Below are positions 46,836 to 54,382 of a DNA stretch of 64,000 nt, piece after piece. The stretch is from NCBI GenBank assembly GCA_903850425.1, contig CAINLR010000066.1, positions 49,056 to 113,055 on the forward strand, read 5' to 3'. The position numbers were made by a program, and so were the translations under genes. This stretch comes from an uncultured Verrucomicrobia subdivision 3 bacterium. Its GTDB lineage: Bacteria > Verrucomicrobiota > Verrucomicrobiia > Limisphaerales > UBA11358. The notes below the pieces were generated by a model. That model had not been told where the DNA came from. It was given only the letters and a program-made list of their open reading frames with translations, and did not search any database. Position 1 is the stretch's first letter. Each line of letters starts with the position of its first letter.

Positions 46836-48608
46836 TTATTTCGCCGGCGTCAGCGTCAGACTGCGCAGGTTCATCGGCTGCCAACCGTCGGCAATCGGTT
46901 TCACGGTGAGCGTCGTAGTGCCGGCCGGAAGTTCTATGGTGCCAGGCAGGTTGGTGCGTTTGAACTTGGTGTAGTCCTTCGTTGCCGGAGCGGTGCCAGC
47001 CACTTTCTGTTCGCCGAGGATGACTTCAAATTTCCCGGAATCCTGCGCGGCGATCTCTGCGGTCACCTTGAACTTGCCGGGGCGGTCCACTTTGAACGTC
47101 CAGCTCGCCGTGTCTTCCGGGTTGGTCCAGAAGCCCACGTTGTCTTTGCCGTTGCCCGACTCATATTGGAGGCCGCCATGCAGGTCCGCCTCGCTCGCCA
47201 TCAATTTCACCGAACCGTCGGATTCCTGGAAGATGGCCGTGGGGGCAACTTCCGCTGCGCCCTTGATTTTCAAAACCACCGTGGAGGAAATCTTGTCCGG
47301 TGCCATTTCAGGAACGGAGATCGTCACGCCGTTCGCATCGCTGACCGCGTCAAGTTTCTTGTGTCCGCCGAGCCAGTCCGACTTGAGCAGCCAGGCTTTC
47401 ACCACTTCATTTTTCAATCCCGGCACCACCAGTTTCCCATCGGCGGGCCAGTTGAAGACGTGCAAATACAGCGTCGTTTCATCGCCGGAAACCTTCTTCG
47501 TGCAGCGCCCCCACGGCAGGCGCTTGAACGGACTCGCAGTCGTGCCGTAAATCGCTTCGCTGTTAATCTTCATCCACGCGCCGACGGCCTTGAGCCGCTC
47601 AATGCTTGGACCGGGAATCAAACCTTCCTGCGTCGGCCCGACGTTGAGCAGGTAATTGCCGCCCTTGCTTGCGATGTCCACGAGGTTGCGGAGAATCGTC
47701 TCGGTGGATTTCCAATTTTGGTCGTAGCTCTTGAAACCCCAGGTGTCGTTCATCGTCATGCACGTCTCCCAATCACGGCCCGGATAACCGGTGGCGGGGA
47801 TGAATTGCTCCGGCGTCTCGGTGTCGCCCTTGTAGCCGCCGCCGAGCCGGTTGTTGTGGATGATGCCGGGTTTGAGTTTGAGCGTTTCGATCAATTTATC
47901 CGCGCGTTCCTTGTTCATGTCGCAGGAAGTATCCCACCAGAGCACGGCGGGAAATTCACCGTAGTTGGATAGCAACTCCTTCATCTGCGGCACCGCGACT
48001 TTGTCAATGTAGTCATCCATGTTGTGCTGCTGCGCCGGATCCCAGAGGCCGCTGCACTCCGAACCGCCATTGTTCCAGTCCTGGGCCTGCGAATAATAAA
48101 AACCCAGTTTCACACCGTATTTGCGGCACGCGGCCGCCAGCGGTTTCAGCACGTCTTTGCCGTAAGGCGTCGCTTGCACGATGTTCCAGGGGCTGGCCTT
48201 GGTTTCAAAATTCGCGAAGCCGTCGTGATGTTTCGTCGTGATGACGATGTATTTCATGCCCGCCTCTTTCGCGAGGCGCACCCATTCGTCGGCGTTGTAT
48301 TTGGAAGGATTGTATGCCTTGGCGTAAGCCTGATATTCGGCCATCGGAATTTTCCCGTGGCACATGATCCACTCGCCGATGCCGGGAATCTGCTTGCCGT
48401 TGTAAGTGCCGGCCGGCACCGAATAGACGCCCCAGTGAATGAACATCCCGAAGCGCGCCGCGCGAAACCATTCCAGCCGCGCGTCGCGCTGCGCGGTGGT
48501 TTCGTTGGCATAGGGATCCGGCGAATCCGCGGCAGAAACGAGGGACGGAAGGATGGCCGCCAACAACAGGCTGCCGAGCACAAGTTTGGTTTTGGAGTGT
48601 TTGAACAT
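46836..48608 (-). CDS. Alpha-L-fucosidase (GH29) with C-terminal beta domain
   Basis: 590 residues from ATG 48608 (signal peptide KLVLGSLLLAAILPSLVSAA). An upstream frame to 48719 overlaps the neighbouring gene and is not preferred. GH29 motifs: FGMFIHWGVYSVPAGTY, YIVITTKHHDGFANF, LGFYYSQAQDW, and the nucleophile Asp in AVLWWDTSCDM. NYLLNVGPTQEGLIP is also typical. The last 100 residues (GFWTNPEDTASWTFKVDRPG ... LRSLTLTPAK) form a binding-like beta domain. It releases L-fucose from glycans outside the cytoplasm and heads a minus-strand block of sugar-related genes. Confidence 0.93.
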   Translation of the reverse strand: MFKHSKTKLVLGSLLLAAILPSLVSAADSPDPYANETTAQRDARLEWFRAARFGMFIHWGVYSVPAGTYNGKQIPGIGEWIMCHGKIPMAEYQAYAKAYNPSKYNADEWVRLAKEAGMKYIVITTKHHDGFANFETKASPWNIVQATPYGKDVLKPLAAACRKYGVKLGFYYSQAQDWNNGGSECSGLWDPAQQHNMDDYIDKVAVPQMKELLSNYGEFPAVLWWDTSCDMNKERADKLIETLKLKPGIIHNNRLGGGYKGDTETPEQFIPATGYPGRDWETCMTMNDTWGFKSYDQNWKSTETILRNLVDIASKGGNYLLNVGPTQEGLIPGPSIERLKAVGAWMKINSEAIYGTTASPFKRLPWGRCTKKVSGDETTLYLHVFNWPADGKLVVPGLKNEVVKAWLLKSDWLGGHKKLDAVSDANGVTISVPEMAPDKISSTVVLKIKGAAEVAPTAIFQESDGSVKLMASEADLHGGLQYESGNGKDNVGFWTNPEDTASWTFKVDRPGKFKVTAEIAAQDSGKFEVILGEQKVAGTAPATKDYTKFKRTNLPGTIELPAGTTTLTVKPIADGWQPMNLRSLTLTPAK

Positions 48609-48702
48609 AGCGTTGAACGGATGAAATCGCATCTGCGCCTGCTTTTCAAGACCGCTTCCTACATAAATCAGGCGATGCCTTTGCTCGCGCCGCCATTGCA
48701 GT

Positions 48703-49377
48703 TCAAGCCGCGGGAGCAATTTCGATGGCGTTAATCTGCGGATTCTCGATGTTGCTGGTGAAGCTGATGTCCAGTTTGCCGTCCGTGATGTTCACGTTGA
48801 CGGTTTCGACATACGCCTTGAGCGGGCCACCGGCTTTCACCCACACGTCGAAGTCTTTGAACTCGTGGCCCGCTACGTTGAAGGAGAACACGCGCTGGCC
48901 CGGTCCTTGAATGCCGTCATAGGTTTCGCAGAAATGCAGCTTCACCGTGTATTTGCCATTGGGCAGTGGACAGGAAAACGCCGTCATGCTGTAATGCTCG
49001 GCGCGATAAAGCTCCGGCGTTTTGGTGTTCTCGATTTGCAGATCGGCCCGCTCAATCGAATCACCGTCCACAAAACCCTGTTCCGGCAACCAGGTATTGC
49101 CCGCGGCATCCTTCAACGGCGCGGAAGCCCCAGCCTTGATGCGCAAGGGAAACGAAACTCCAGTCGCCGCCATCGTAGCCGGCGCGGCGGCCGCAACGGG
49201 AGCCACGGCTGGCGCGGCAGGTGGCCCCGCCACTTTTGGAGTCATGGGCGTCATGGCTGCTGCCGGTTGCTGGCAGCAGGCGGTATTCGATGACTTGCAG
49301 CCGGCGAACATCATCGCGGCCGACACCACCGCCACCGGAACAAAGGACCAAACGAGTGAACGAGCATTCATTTTCAT
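48703..49377 (-). CDS. Malectin-domain lipoprotein
   Basis: 224 residues from ATG 49377 (49371 also possible). A lipobox (VVSAAMMFAGC) anchors it in the membrane. A Pro/Ala-rich linker leads to a malectin domain (about 90-220) with YRAEHYSMTAFSCPLPNGKY, VKLHFCETYDGIQGPGQRVF and FDVWVKAGG. Malectin domains bind glucose-containing oligosaccharides. It lies just upstream of the fucosidase on the same strand and probably assists glycan capture. Confidence 0.88.
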   Translation of the reverse strand: MKMNARSLVWSFVPVAVVSAAMMFAGCKSSNTACCQQPAAAMTPMTPKVAGPPAAPAVAPVAAAAPATMAATGVSFPLRIKAGASAPLKDAAGNTWLPEQGFVDGDSIERADLQIENTKTPELYRAEHYSMTAFSCPLPNGKYTVKLHFCETYDGIQGPGQRVFSFNVAGHEFKDFDVWVKAGGPLKAYVETVNVNITDGKLDISFTSNIENPQINAIEIAPAA

Positions 49378-49540
49378 AGTTTTAAATTTCCAAATCCGTG
49401 CGGTTAAATCTCGGCAAAAACCGACTGCCGTCGGGCACACGAATTTGAATGGGCGAAAGTCTATTCTGCTCCCGAAAAAAGGTCAGCCACTCTTTCGGGT
49501 GGTTTTGCGAAAACTGAGCGCCAAACCTGGCCGAGCCCCG

Positions 49541-50461
49541 CTAGTCTAAAATCAGGGCGCTCGAGATCGTTTTGATTTCCTTGCCGCCGGAGAACTTCCA
49601 AACCACGCGTTTGTCGGGGGTCACCTCGATCAAGTCCGCCGTCGTGCCAAATTGATTTCCGTGGCCGAGCCAGTTCGCCATGAGGGTGTTGCCATTGGGC
49701 AGGCGCTCCAGACCCGCCATGAATTTGAGCTGCACGCCTTCGAGTTCGTGACCTTGCACCTGCCAGACCGTATTGCCGGACACATCCACTTCAAACACCC
49801 GCGATCCGCCCGGGCCATCCGCACAGGAAATAAGCGTGTTCCCATTGGGCAAGCGCAGCACGCTGTGCGGGCCACCGGCGGCGGGAATTTCCCGGACCAC
49901 CTTGCCGGTCGAATCATATTCGCGGACCACTTTCAGGCCATAATGGGCGACCAGATAATTGCCGTTGTCCAGCCGGCGCGCGTTGCGCATGAAGGCATGA
50001 CCACCATCCACGCCCGCCGGCAGCAGGCGCGTCGCCATCACAATTTTTCCGGCCGGATCAACTTCCAACAAGCGACCCGCGTTACATTCGCCAATGAAAG
50101 TGTTGCCATTCGTCAATCGCTGGCAGGCGTAAATCCCGCTGGTTGATTCGTAATCGAAAACAACCTTTTTTCCGCGCGTCACTTCCTTCACCCCATGGCC
50201 GGCGTTGAACAGCAGGTTGCCATTGGGCAGGACTTCGAGATCATTGCAGTTGGTTGCGCGGTCATATTCCCATTCAATGTTGCCGGCGCGCGAAATGATG
50301 AATACCTTGCCTTGCGTGTAGTCGGTGCAAACGAAGCGATGTTCCACCTTGCCTGGAGTTGGATTGGTCGCTTGGGCCAAGGCCGGCGCGGCCGCGAGCA
50401 CGCCGCTGACTCCGGCCAAAATCCACCAAGGCCTCAATGTCCAAAACGGATTCGGGCTCAT
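49541..50461 (-). CDS. Exported beta-propeller protein
   Basis: 306 residues with a signal peptide (WWILAGVSGVLAAAPALAQA). Repeated LPNGNTL/LDNGNYLVAHY blades (VLPNGNLLFNAGHG, LTNGNTFIGECNAGRLLEV, LPNGNTLISCADGPG, LPNGNTLMANWLGHG) show a six- to seven-bladed propeller related to PQQ/arylsulfotransferase-type folds. No catalytic motif is evident. It overlaps the stop of... the GH88/105 gene reads into its start by 4 bp, so both are coupled; a glycan-binding role is likely by context. Confidence 0.82.
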   Translation of the reverse strand: MSPNPFWTLRPWWILAGVSGVLAAAPALAQATNPTPGKVEHRFVCTDYTQGKVFIISRAGNIEWEYDRATNCNDLEVLPNGNLLFNAGHGVKEVTRGKKVVFDYESTSGIYACQRLTNGNTFIGECNAGRLLEVDPAGKIVMATRLLPAGVDGGHAFMRNARRLDNGNYLVAHYGLKVVREYDSTGKVVREIPAAGGPHSVLRLPNGNTLISCADGPGGSRVFEVDVSGNTVWQVQGHELEGVQLKFMAGLERLPNGNTLMANWLGHGNQFGTTADLIEVTPDKRVVWKFSGGKEIKTISSALILD

Positions 50462-51819
50462 TTCTGCTTCAAGAGTTCTAATTGCGGTTGCTCAACAATA
50501 GCCGTTGCCCAGAGGAAACCCGCCACGGCTTCCTTGGCGTTGACCGATTGTTTGAAATTGATGTAGCGCTCGTAGCTGCTCTGGACGCCAAGGCCATCGC
50601 ACGCGCTGTAGATGTCCAGCAATCCCTGCTCGTTGATCCGAGCGTTGCCGATGATGCCTTGATACCCGCGTTTGACGACTGGCGAATACTCGGTTCGATC
50701 CAGCAACCCGAGTTCAATGCCCTTCGCAAGGGCGTAAGTGAACATGGCGCTGCCGGAAGTATCGGTCCAATTGTCCGGTCGCTCGCCTTTGTCCACCACC
50801 TGAAACCAACGCCCCGTCTTCGGATCTTGCGTGCGCTTTAAACCGGCCGCCATCCGGCGAAAAATATCCGCCACCTCCCCGCGCCGGGGATGGTCCCGCG
50901 GCAAGTCAGCGAGCGCCTCGACCACGACGAGCGCATACCAACCAAGCCCCTCGCTCCAAACCTCGCGCGACAAACCGGTTTTGGGATCCGCCCAATTCGG
51001 CACATTGGTGCCGTGGCCAGCTTCAAAATATCCATGTAAATAAAGCCCTGAATGGCCCTGCTCCGCGCGCCGGGCATAAACACAAATCTGCTTGCTCGCC
51101 TCGTCCCAGCACTGCTGGCGGTCGCCGATGGATTTGCCGTAGCGCAGGAGAAACATCTGGCCCATGAAAATGCCATCAATCCACATTTGCCCGCTCATTT
51201 TGCGGGCGTGCCAGAATCCGCCATCGCGGTTGCGCGGATAGTCGTCGAGCGCGGCACGAATTTTTTCGGCAGCCTGTTTGTAGCGATTATCCTTGGTCGC
51301 CTCGTAAAGCAGCACCAGCGTATTGCCGGTCATCATGCTGTCCAGATTGTTGAAACTCGGCCGATTGGTCCGGCCTTTAGCATTGATGACCGCCAGAAAA
51401 TTTCCATCTGCGTCCACGCACTGGTCAATGTAGCGCTGGATGAAGTCGAAATATTTCTGATCGCCCGTGGCGTGAGCCAGCATCTCAAATCCGCACAACT
51501 CATAGCCGTTCACATAAGTCCAGGAATTGAAATACGCCTTCGTAAAATCAGGCCACCGCGCCATCACGGTATCCGCAGCGGCAACAGACCAAAATTTCGG
51601 CGGCTTGCCCGGCCCATAATCCAATCGCGCCTGCGCAACGGTGGAGGCAATGGCCTTTTGCGCGTCCGCAACCGGCATTGGATTGTTTGTCGCCACGCCA
51701 TCGCCTGCCAGCACCCTAAAAAATGCGGTTGAGAACAAAAGGAAAGTGACCAGGCGAAGGAACGACCGCGAGATCGTTAGCTGAAGTGTGGCCACGGTGT
51801 TTTCGGTTTTTGCTTTCAT
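50458..51819 (-). CDS. Glycoside hydrolase family 88/105 (unsaturated glucuronyl/rhamnogalacturonyl hydrolase-like)
   Basis: 453 residues from ATG 51819 (signal segment LRLVTFLLFSTAFFRVLA); the frame continues upstream to 51924. The alpha/alpha-barrel motifs of GH105/YteR are present: NLDSMMTGNTLVLLYEATKD, the catalytic Asp in QMWIDGIFMGQMF, YFEAGHGTNVPNWADPKTGL, WSEGLGWYALVVVEAL and NWTDTSGSAMFTYALAKGI. These enzymes remove the unsaturated uronic acid left by polysaccharide lyases, so it could process products of lyases such as the PL8 enzyme at the other end of the window. Its stop overlaps the beta-propeller start by 4 bp. Confidence 0.9.
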   Translation of the reverse strand: MKAKTENTVATLQLTISRSFLRLVTFLLFSTAFFRVLAGDGVATNNPMPVADAQKAIASTVAQARLDYGPGKPPKFWSVAAADTVMARWPDFTKAYFNSWTYVNGYELCGFEMLAHATGDQKYFDFIQRYIDQCVDADGNFLAVINAKGRTNRPSFNNLDSMMTGNTLVLLYEATKDNRYKQAAEKIRAALDDYPRNRDGGFWHARKMSGQMWIDGIFMGQMFLLRYGKSIGDRQQCWDEASKQICVYARRAEQGHSGLYLHGYFEAGHGTNVPNWADPKTGLSREVWSEGLGWYALVVVEALADLPRDHPRRGEVADIFRRMAAGLKRTQDPKTGRWFQVVDKGERPDNWTDTSGSAMFTYALAKGIELGLLDRTEYSPVVKRGYQGIIGNARINEQGLLDIYSACDGLGVQSSYERYINFKQSVNAKEAVAGFLWATAIVEQPQLELLKQK

Positions 51820-51964
51820 TTTTCGGTCAATGGTCGGTTCCCAAAATGGGAGTAAGTTTTGTTTGATCCTAACCGAAGCGCCCGCGCCCAGCCACACCTT
51901 GTATGGGGTATTTCTCACCATCAACGGCTGGCCGCTGTTCTAATCCGCCGGAGCTGCGCAGCCG

Positions 51965-52825
51965 TTGAACCCGATGAATGACGATGCTGCCCTCAACCAA
52001 CGCCGCAAGGAGGGATGCCGCGTGCAATTCCCGCGTGACAGCCGGCGTTTCGTGGGGCATTGTCCCGCGATGACATCGGCCGAAGCAGCGCAATTACTCG
52101 ACCAATTTCGCACGGGAAACATCCCGCGCGAAAAAGTTCTGCGTGCCTTTCAGGCCGCCCCGGTGGCCGACCTCGGTTTCGCCCAGGTGGACACCCACCG
52201 CGCATTGCGGAAAGATTTTCCCGAAGTCATCTTTGGTGCGGGCAAGACTCCCGATCAAGTGGTCAAAATCGCCGCCAAACTCTTGGACTACGGGCAAGTG
52301 GTGCTCGTGACGCGGGTGACGCTTGACCATGCCCGAGCGTTGAAGAAAAAATTCAAGCTCGCCGTGCATCACGCCCTCGCCCGCTGCGTGACGATTGAAC
52401 AAAAGCCGTTGCCCAAGCGCGCCGGATTCATCGCCGTGGTCTGCGCTGGCACGAGCGATTTGCCCGTGGCCGAGGAAGCCGCGGTGACCGCCGAGATCAT
52501 GGGCAACCGCGTGGAGCGCATTCACGACATCGGTGTAGCCGGACTGCACCGGATGCTCGCGCGGATGGACACGCTCCAGCAGGCCAATGTCATCGTCGCC
52601 GTCGCCGGCATGGAAGGGGCGCTGCCGAGCGTGCTGGCGGGTTTGGTCTCGAAGCCAGTCATCGCGGTGCCGACGAGCATTGGATATGGCGCGAGTTTCG
52701 GCGGGATTGCTGCGCTGCTCGCCATGCTCAACAGTTGCGGCAGCGGCGTGACCGTCGTGAACATAGACAACGGCTTTGGCGCGGGCTACGCCGCCAGCCA
52801 GATGAATGCCTTGGCTGAAAAATGA
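51965..52825 (+). CDS. larB: Nickel-pincer cofactor biosynthesis protein LarB
   Basis: 286 residues; an internal ATG at 52070 would give a more usual 251. The C-terminal half is the AIRC/PurE-like domain (VVCAGTSDLPVAEEAAVTAE, VAGMEGALPSVLAGLVSKPV, AVPTSIGYGASFGGIAALLA). The N-terminal FPEVIFGAGKTPDQVV is typical of LarB. LarB carboxylates and hydrolyses nicotinic acid adenine dinucleotide to start the nickel-pincer nucleotide cofactor of lactate racemase-type enzymes. First gene of larB-larC-larE; no larA is in the window. Confidence 0.94.
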   Translation: MNPMNDDAALNQRRKEGCRVQFPRDSRRFVGHCPAMTSAEAAQLLDQFRTGNIPREKVLRAFQAAPVADLGFAQVDTHRALRKDFPEVIFGAGKTPDQVVKIAAKLLDYGQVVLVTRVTLDHARALKKKFKLAVHHALARCVTIEQKPLPKRAGFIAVVCAGTSDLPVAEEAAVTAEIMGNRVERIHDIGVAGLHRMLARMDTLQQANVIVAVAGMEGALPSVLAGLVSKPVIAVPTSIGYGASFGGIAALLAMLNSCGSGVTVVNIDNGFGAGYAASQMNALAEK

Positions 52826-52835
52826 AGTTTTCGAA

Positions 52836-52930
52836 AACATCCAACAACCAACATTCAACGCCAAACATCCAATGTTTGTGCCGGCGAAGTCAGTCGGTGT
52901 TGAATGTTGAATGTTGAATGTTCGATGTTT
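52836..52930. repeat. Element C, copy 2: palindrome between larB and larC
   Basis: The left arm AACATCCAACAACCAACATT (from 52836) is mirrored by TGTTGAATGTTGAATGTTGA (52897 onward) around a GC-rich centre. It starts 10 bp after the larB stop and ends 12 bp before the larC start, occupying the ribosome-binding area. Same family as 24592-24690. Confidence 0.8.
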
Positions 52931-52942
52931 CCCCTTTTTGAA

Positions 52943-54301
52943 ATGAAAACGCTTTACCTCGACATCTTCAGCGGCATCGCCGGCGACATGTTCATCGCCG
53001 CCCTGCTCGACCTCGGCGTGGATGCCGCCAAACTCGAACGCGAACTCAAGAAACTCAAGCTGGACGGCTATCATCTCCACATTGTGCGCGGGGAAAAATC
53101 CGCCATCGCCGGCGTGAAGTTTGATGTTCATCTCGCGCATGGGCATGACCATGAGCATGAGCACGGCCACAAACACACGCACGATCATGATCAGGAACAT
53201 GGCCACGGCCACACCCACGATCATGGGCACCATCAGCACGCAGAAGATCATCACCACGACCATGCGCATGCAGAGCAACGGAATTTTTCCGAGATCAAAC
53301 AGCTCATCACGCGGAGCAAACTCTCGGCCTGGGTGAAGCAAAAATCCATCGCCGTGTTTCAGCGCATCGCTGTGGCAGAAGGCAGAATTCACGGCCTGCC
53401 GCCCGACGAAGTTCACTTTCACGAGGTTGGCGCGGTGGATTCCATTGTGGATATCGTTGGCGCGACCATCGCGCTGGAACTGCTCGGCAAGCCACGCGTG
53501 CTCGCGTCGCCGGTCGTTGAAGGCACGGGCTGGATCAATTGCGCGCACGGACATTTCCCCGTTCCTGCCCCAGCCACTCTGGCTATTCTTGGCGCGCGCG
53601 GCATCGGTATTACGCAATGCGAGGAACCACACGAACTCGTCACGCCCACCGGCGCGGCGCTGCTCGCGGAATTTGTCGAGAGCTTTGGCGCGATGGAAAA
53701 TCTGGTCGCGGAAAAAATCGGCTTCGGCCTCGGCACGCGCGACAACCAGACGCGGCCGAATGTGCTGCGGGCGGTTTGGGGCAAAGAAATCAAAGGAACA
53801 CCCAACATTCAACACCCACCATCCAAAATCCAGAGCTGCGATTGGGAAACCGACCGGGTGGCCGTGCTGGAAACAAATCTCGACGATTGCCCCGGCGAAA
53901 TCCTCGGCCACTTCGTCGAAACGGCTTTGGCCGCCGGCGCGCTGGATGTTTTCCACACGCCGATCCAGATGAAAAAAAACCGGCCCGGCGTGCTGCTCAC
54001 GGTATTGTGTGCTGAAAATGAGGCGGACAAATTCAGCGAATTGATGTTGCGCGAAACCACGACCTTTGGCGTTCGTAAGACGATTGCCGAGCGCCGCAAG
54101 CTGCGCCGGGAATTTGCCGAAGTGAAAACCGCGTTCGGAAATGTGACCGTGAAAATTGGCCGGCTCGGTGGTAAGGTAGCCCAAGCCGCGCCGGAATTTG
54201 AATCGGCCAAAAAACTGGCGTCGCAAAAAAAAGTTCCGGTGAAACAGATTTACGAAGCGGCGGCAGAGGTCAGCGGCCGACAAAAAATCAAAACCATGTA
54301 G
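52943..54301 (+). CDS. larC: Nickel-pincer cofactor biosynthesis protein LarC (nickel insertion)
   Basis: 452 residues from ATG 52943. It starts KTLYLDIFSGIAGDMFIAAL. A His/Asp-rich loop (about 68-115) contains strings such as HDHEHEHGHKHTHDHD, fitting nickel storage or delivery. DEVHFHEVGAVDSIVDIVGA and ETNLDDCPGEILGHFVETAL are LarC signatures. LarC inserts nickel into the pincer nucleotide using CTP. In Lactobacillus the gene is read through a programmed frameshift; here it is one frame. About 13 residues (TPNIQHPPSKIQS, 286-298) are encoded by a piece of repeat element C and are not part of the family. The stop codon lies within repeat element B. Confidence 0.95.
   Translation: MKTLYLDIFSGIAGDMFIAALLDLGVDAAKLERELKKLKLDGYHLHIVRGEKSAIAGVKFDVHLAHGHDHEHEHGHKHTHDHDQEHGHGHTHDHGHHQHAEDHHHDHAHAEQRNFSEIKQLITRSKLSAWVKQKSIAVFQRIAVAEGRIHGLPPDEVHFHEVGAVDSIVDIVGATIALELLGKPRVLASPVVEGTGWINCAHGHFPVPAPATLAILGARGIGITQCEEPHELVTPTGAALLAEFVESFGAMENLVAEKIGFGLGTRDNQTRPNVLRAVWGKEIKGTPNIQHPPSKIQSCDWETDRVAVLETNLDDCPGEILGHFVETALAAGALDVFHTPIQMKKNRPGVLLTVLCAENEADKFSELMLRETTTFGVRKTIAERRKLRREFAEVKTAFGNVTVKIGRLGGKVAQAAPEFESAKKLASQKKVPVKQIYEAAAEVSGRQKIKTM
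53797..53833 (+). repeat. Element C fragment inserted in frame in larC
   Basis: The segment AACACCCAACATTCAACACC and the following CACCATCCAAAATCC match one arm of element C (24592-24630, 52836-52875). It keeps the larC frame and encodes a hydrophilic linker between two conserved parts of the protein. Confidence 0.7.
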
Positions 54302-54364
54302 GAGCCGAGGTGCCGAGACTCAAATTAATACCAAAGTTAGAGACTCCTCACGTCGTCTCCTACA
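54297..54364. repeat. Element B, copy 2: supplies the larC stop codon
   Basis: The ends TGTAGGAGCCGAGGTGCCGA and the inverted CTCCTCACGTCGTCTCCTAC match element B at 38395-38476. The larC stop (54299-54301) is the TAG of TGTAGGAG. The element fills most of the larC-larE gap. Confidence 0.82.
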
Positions 54365-54382
54365 GTCAGAAAATTTAAAGCA

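Noticed and set aside
46695..47972. 425-codon plus-strand frame opposite the GH29 fucosidase
   Set aside because: Antisense shadow of a well-supported gene in GC-rich DNA; no domain or start signal.
52094..54283. 729-codon open frame antisense to larB and larC
   Set aside because: It lies opposite two clear genes, its His-rich and Arg-rich content mirrors their codons, and it has no recognisable domain.
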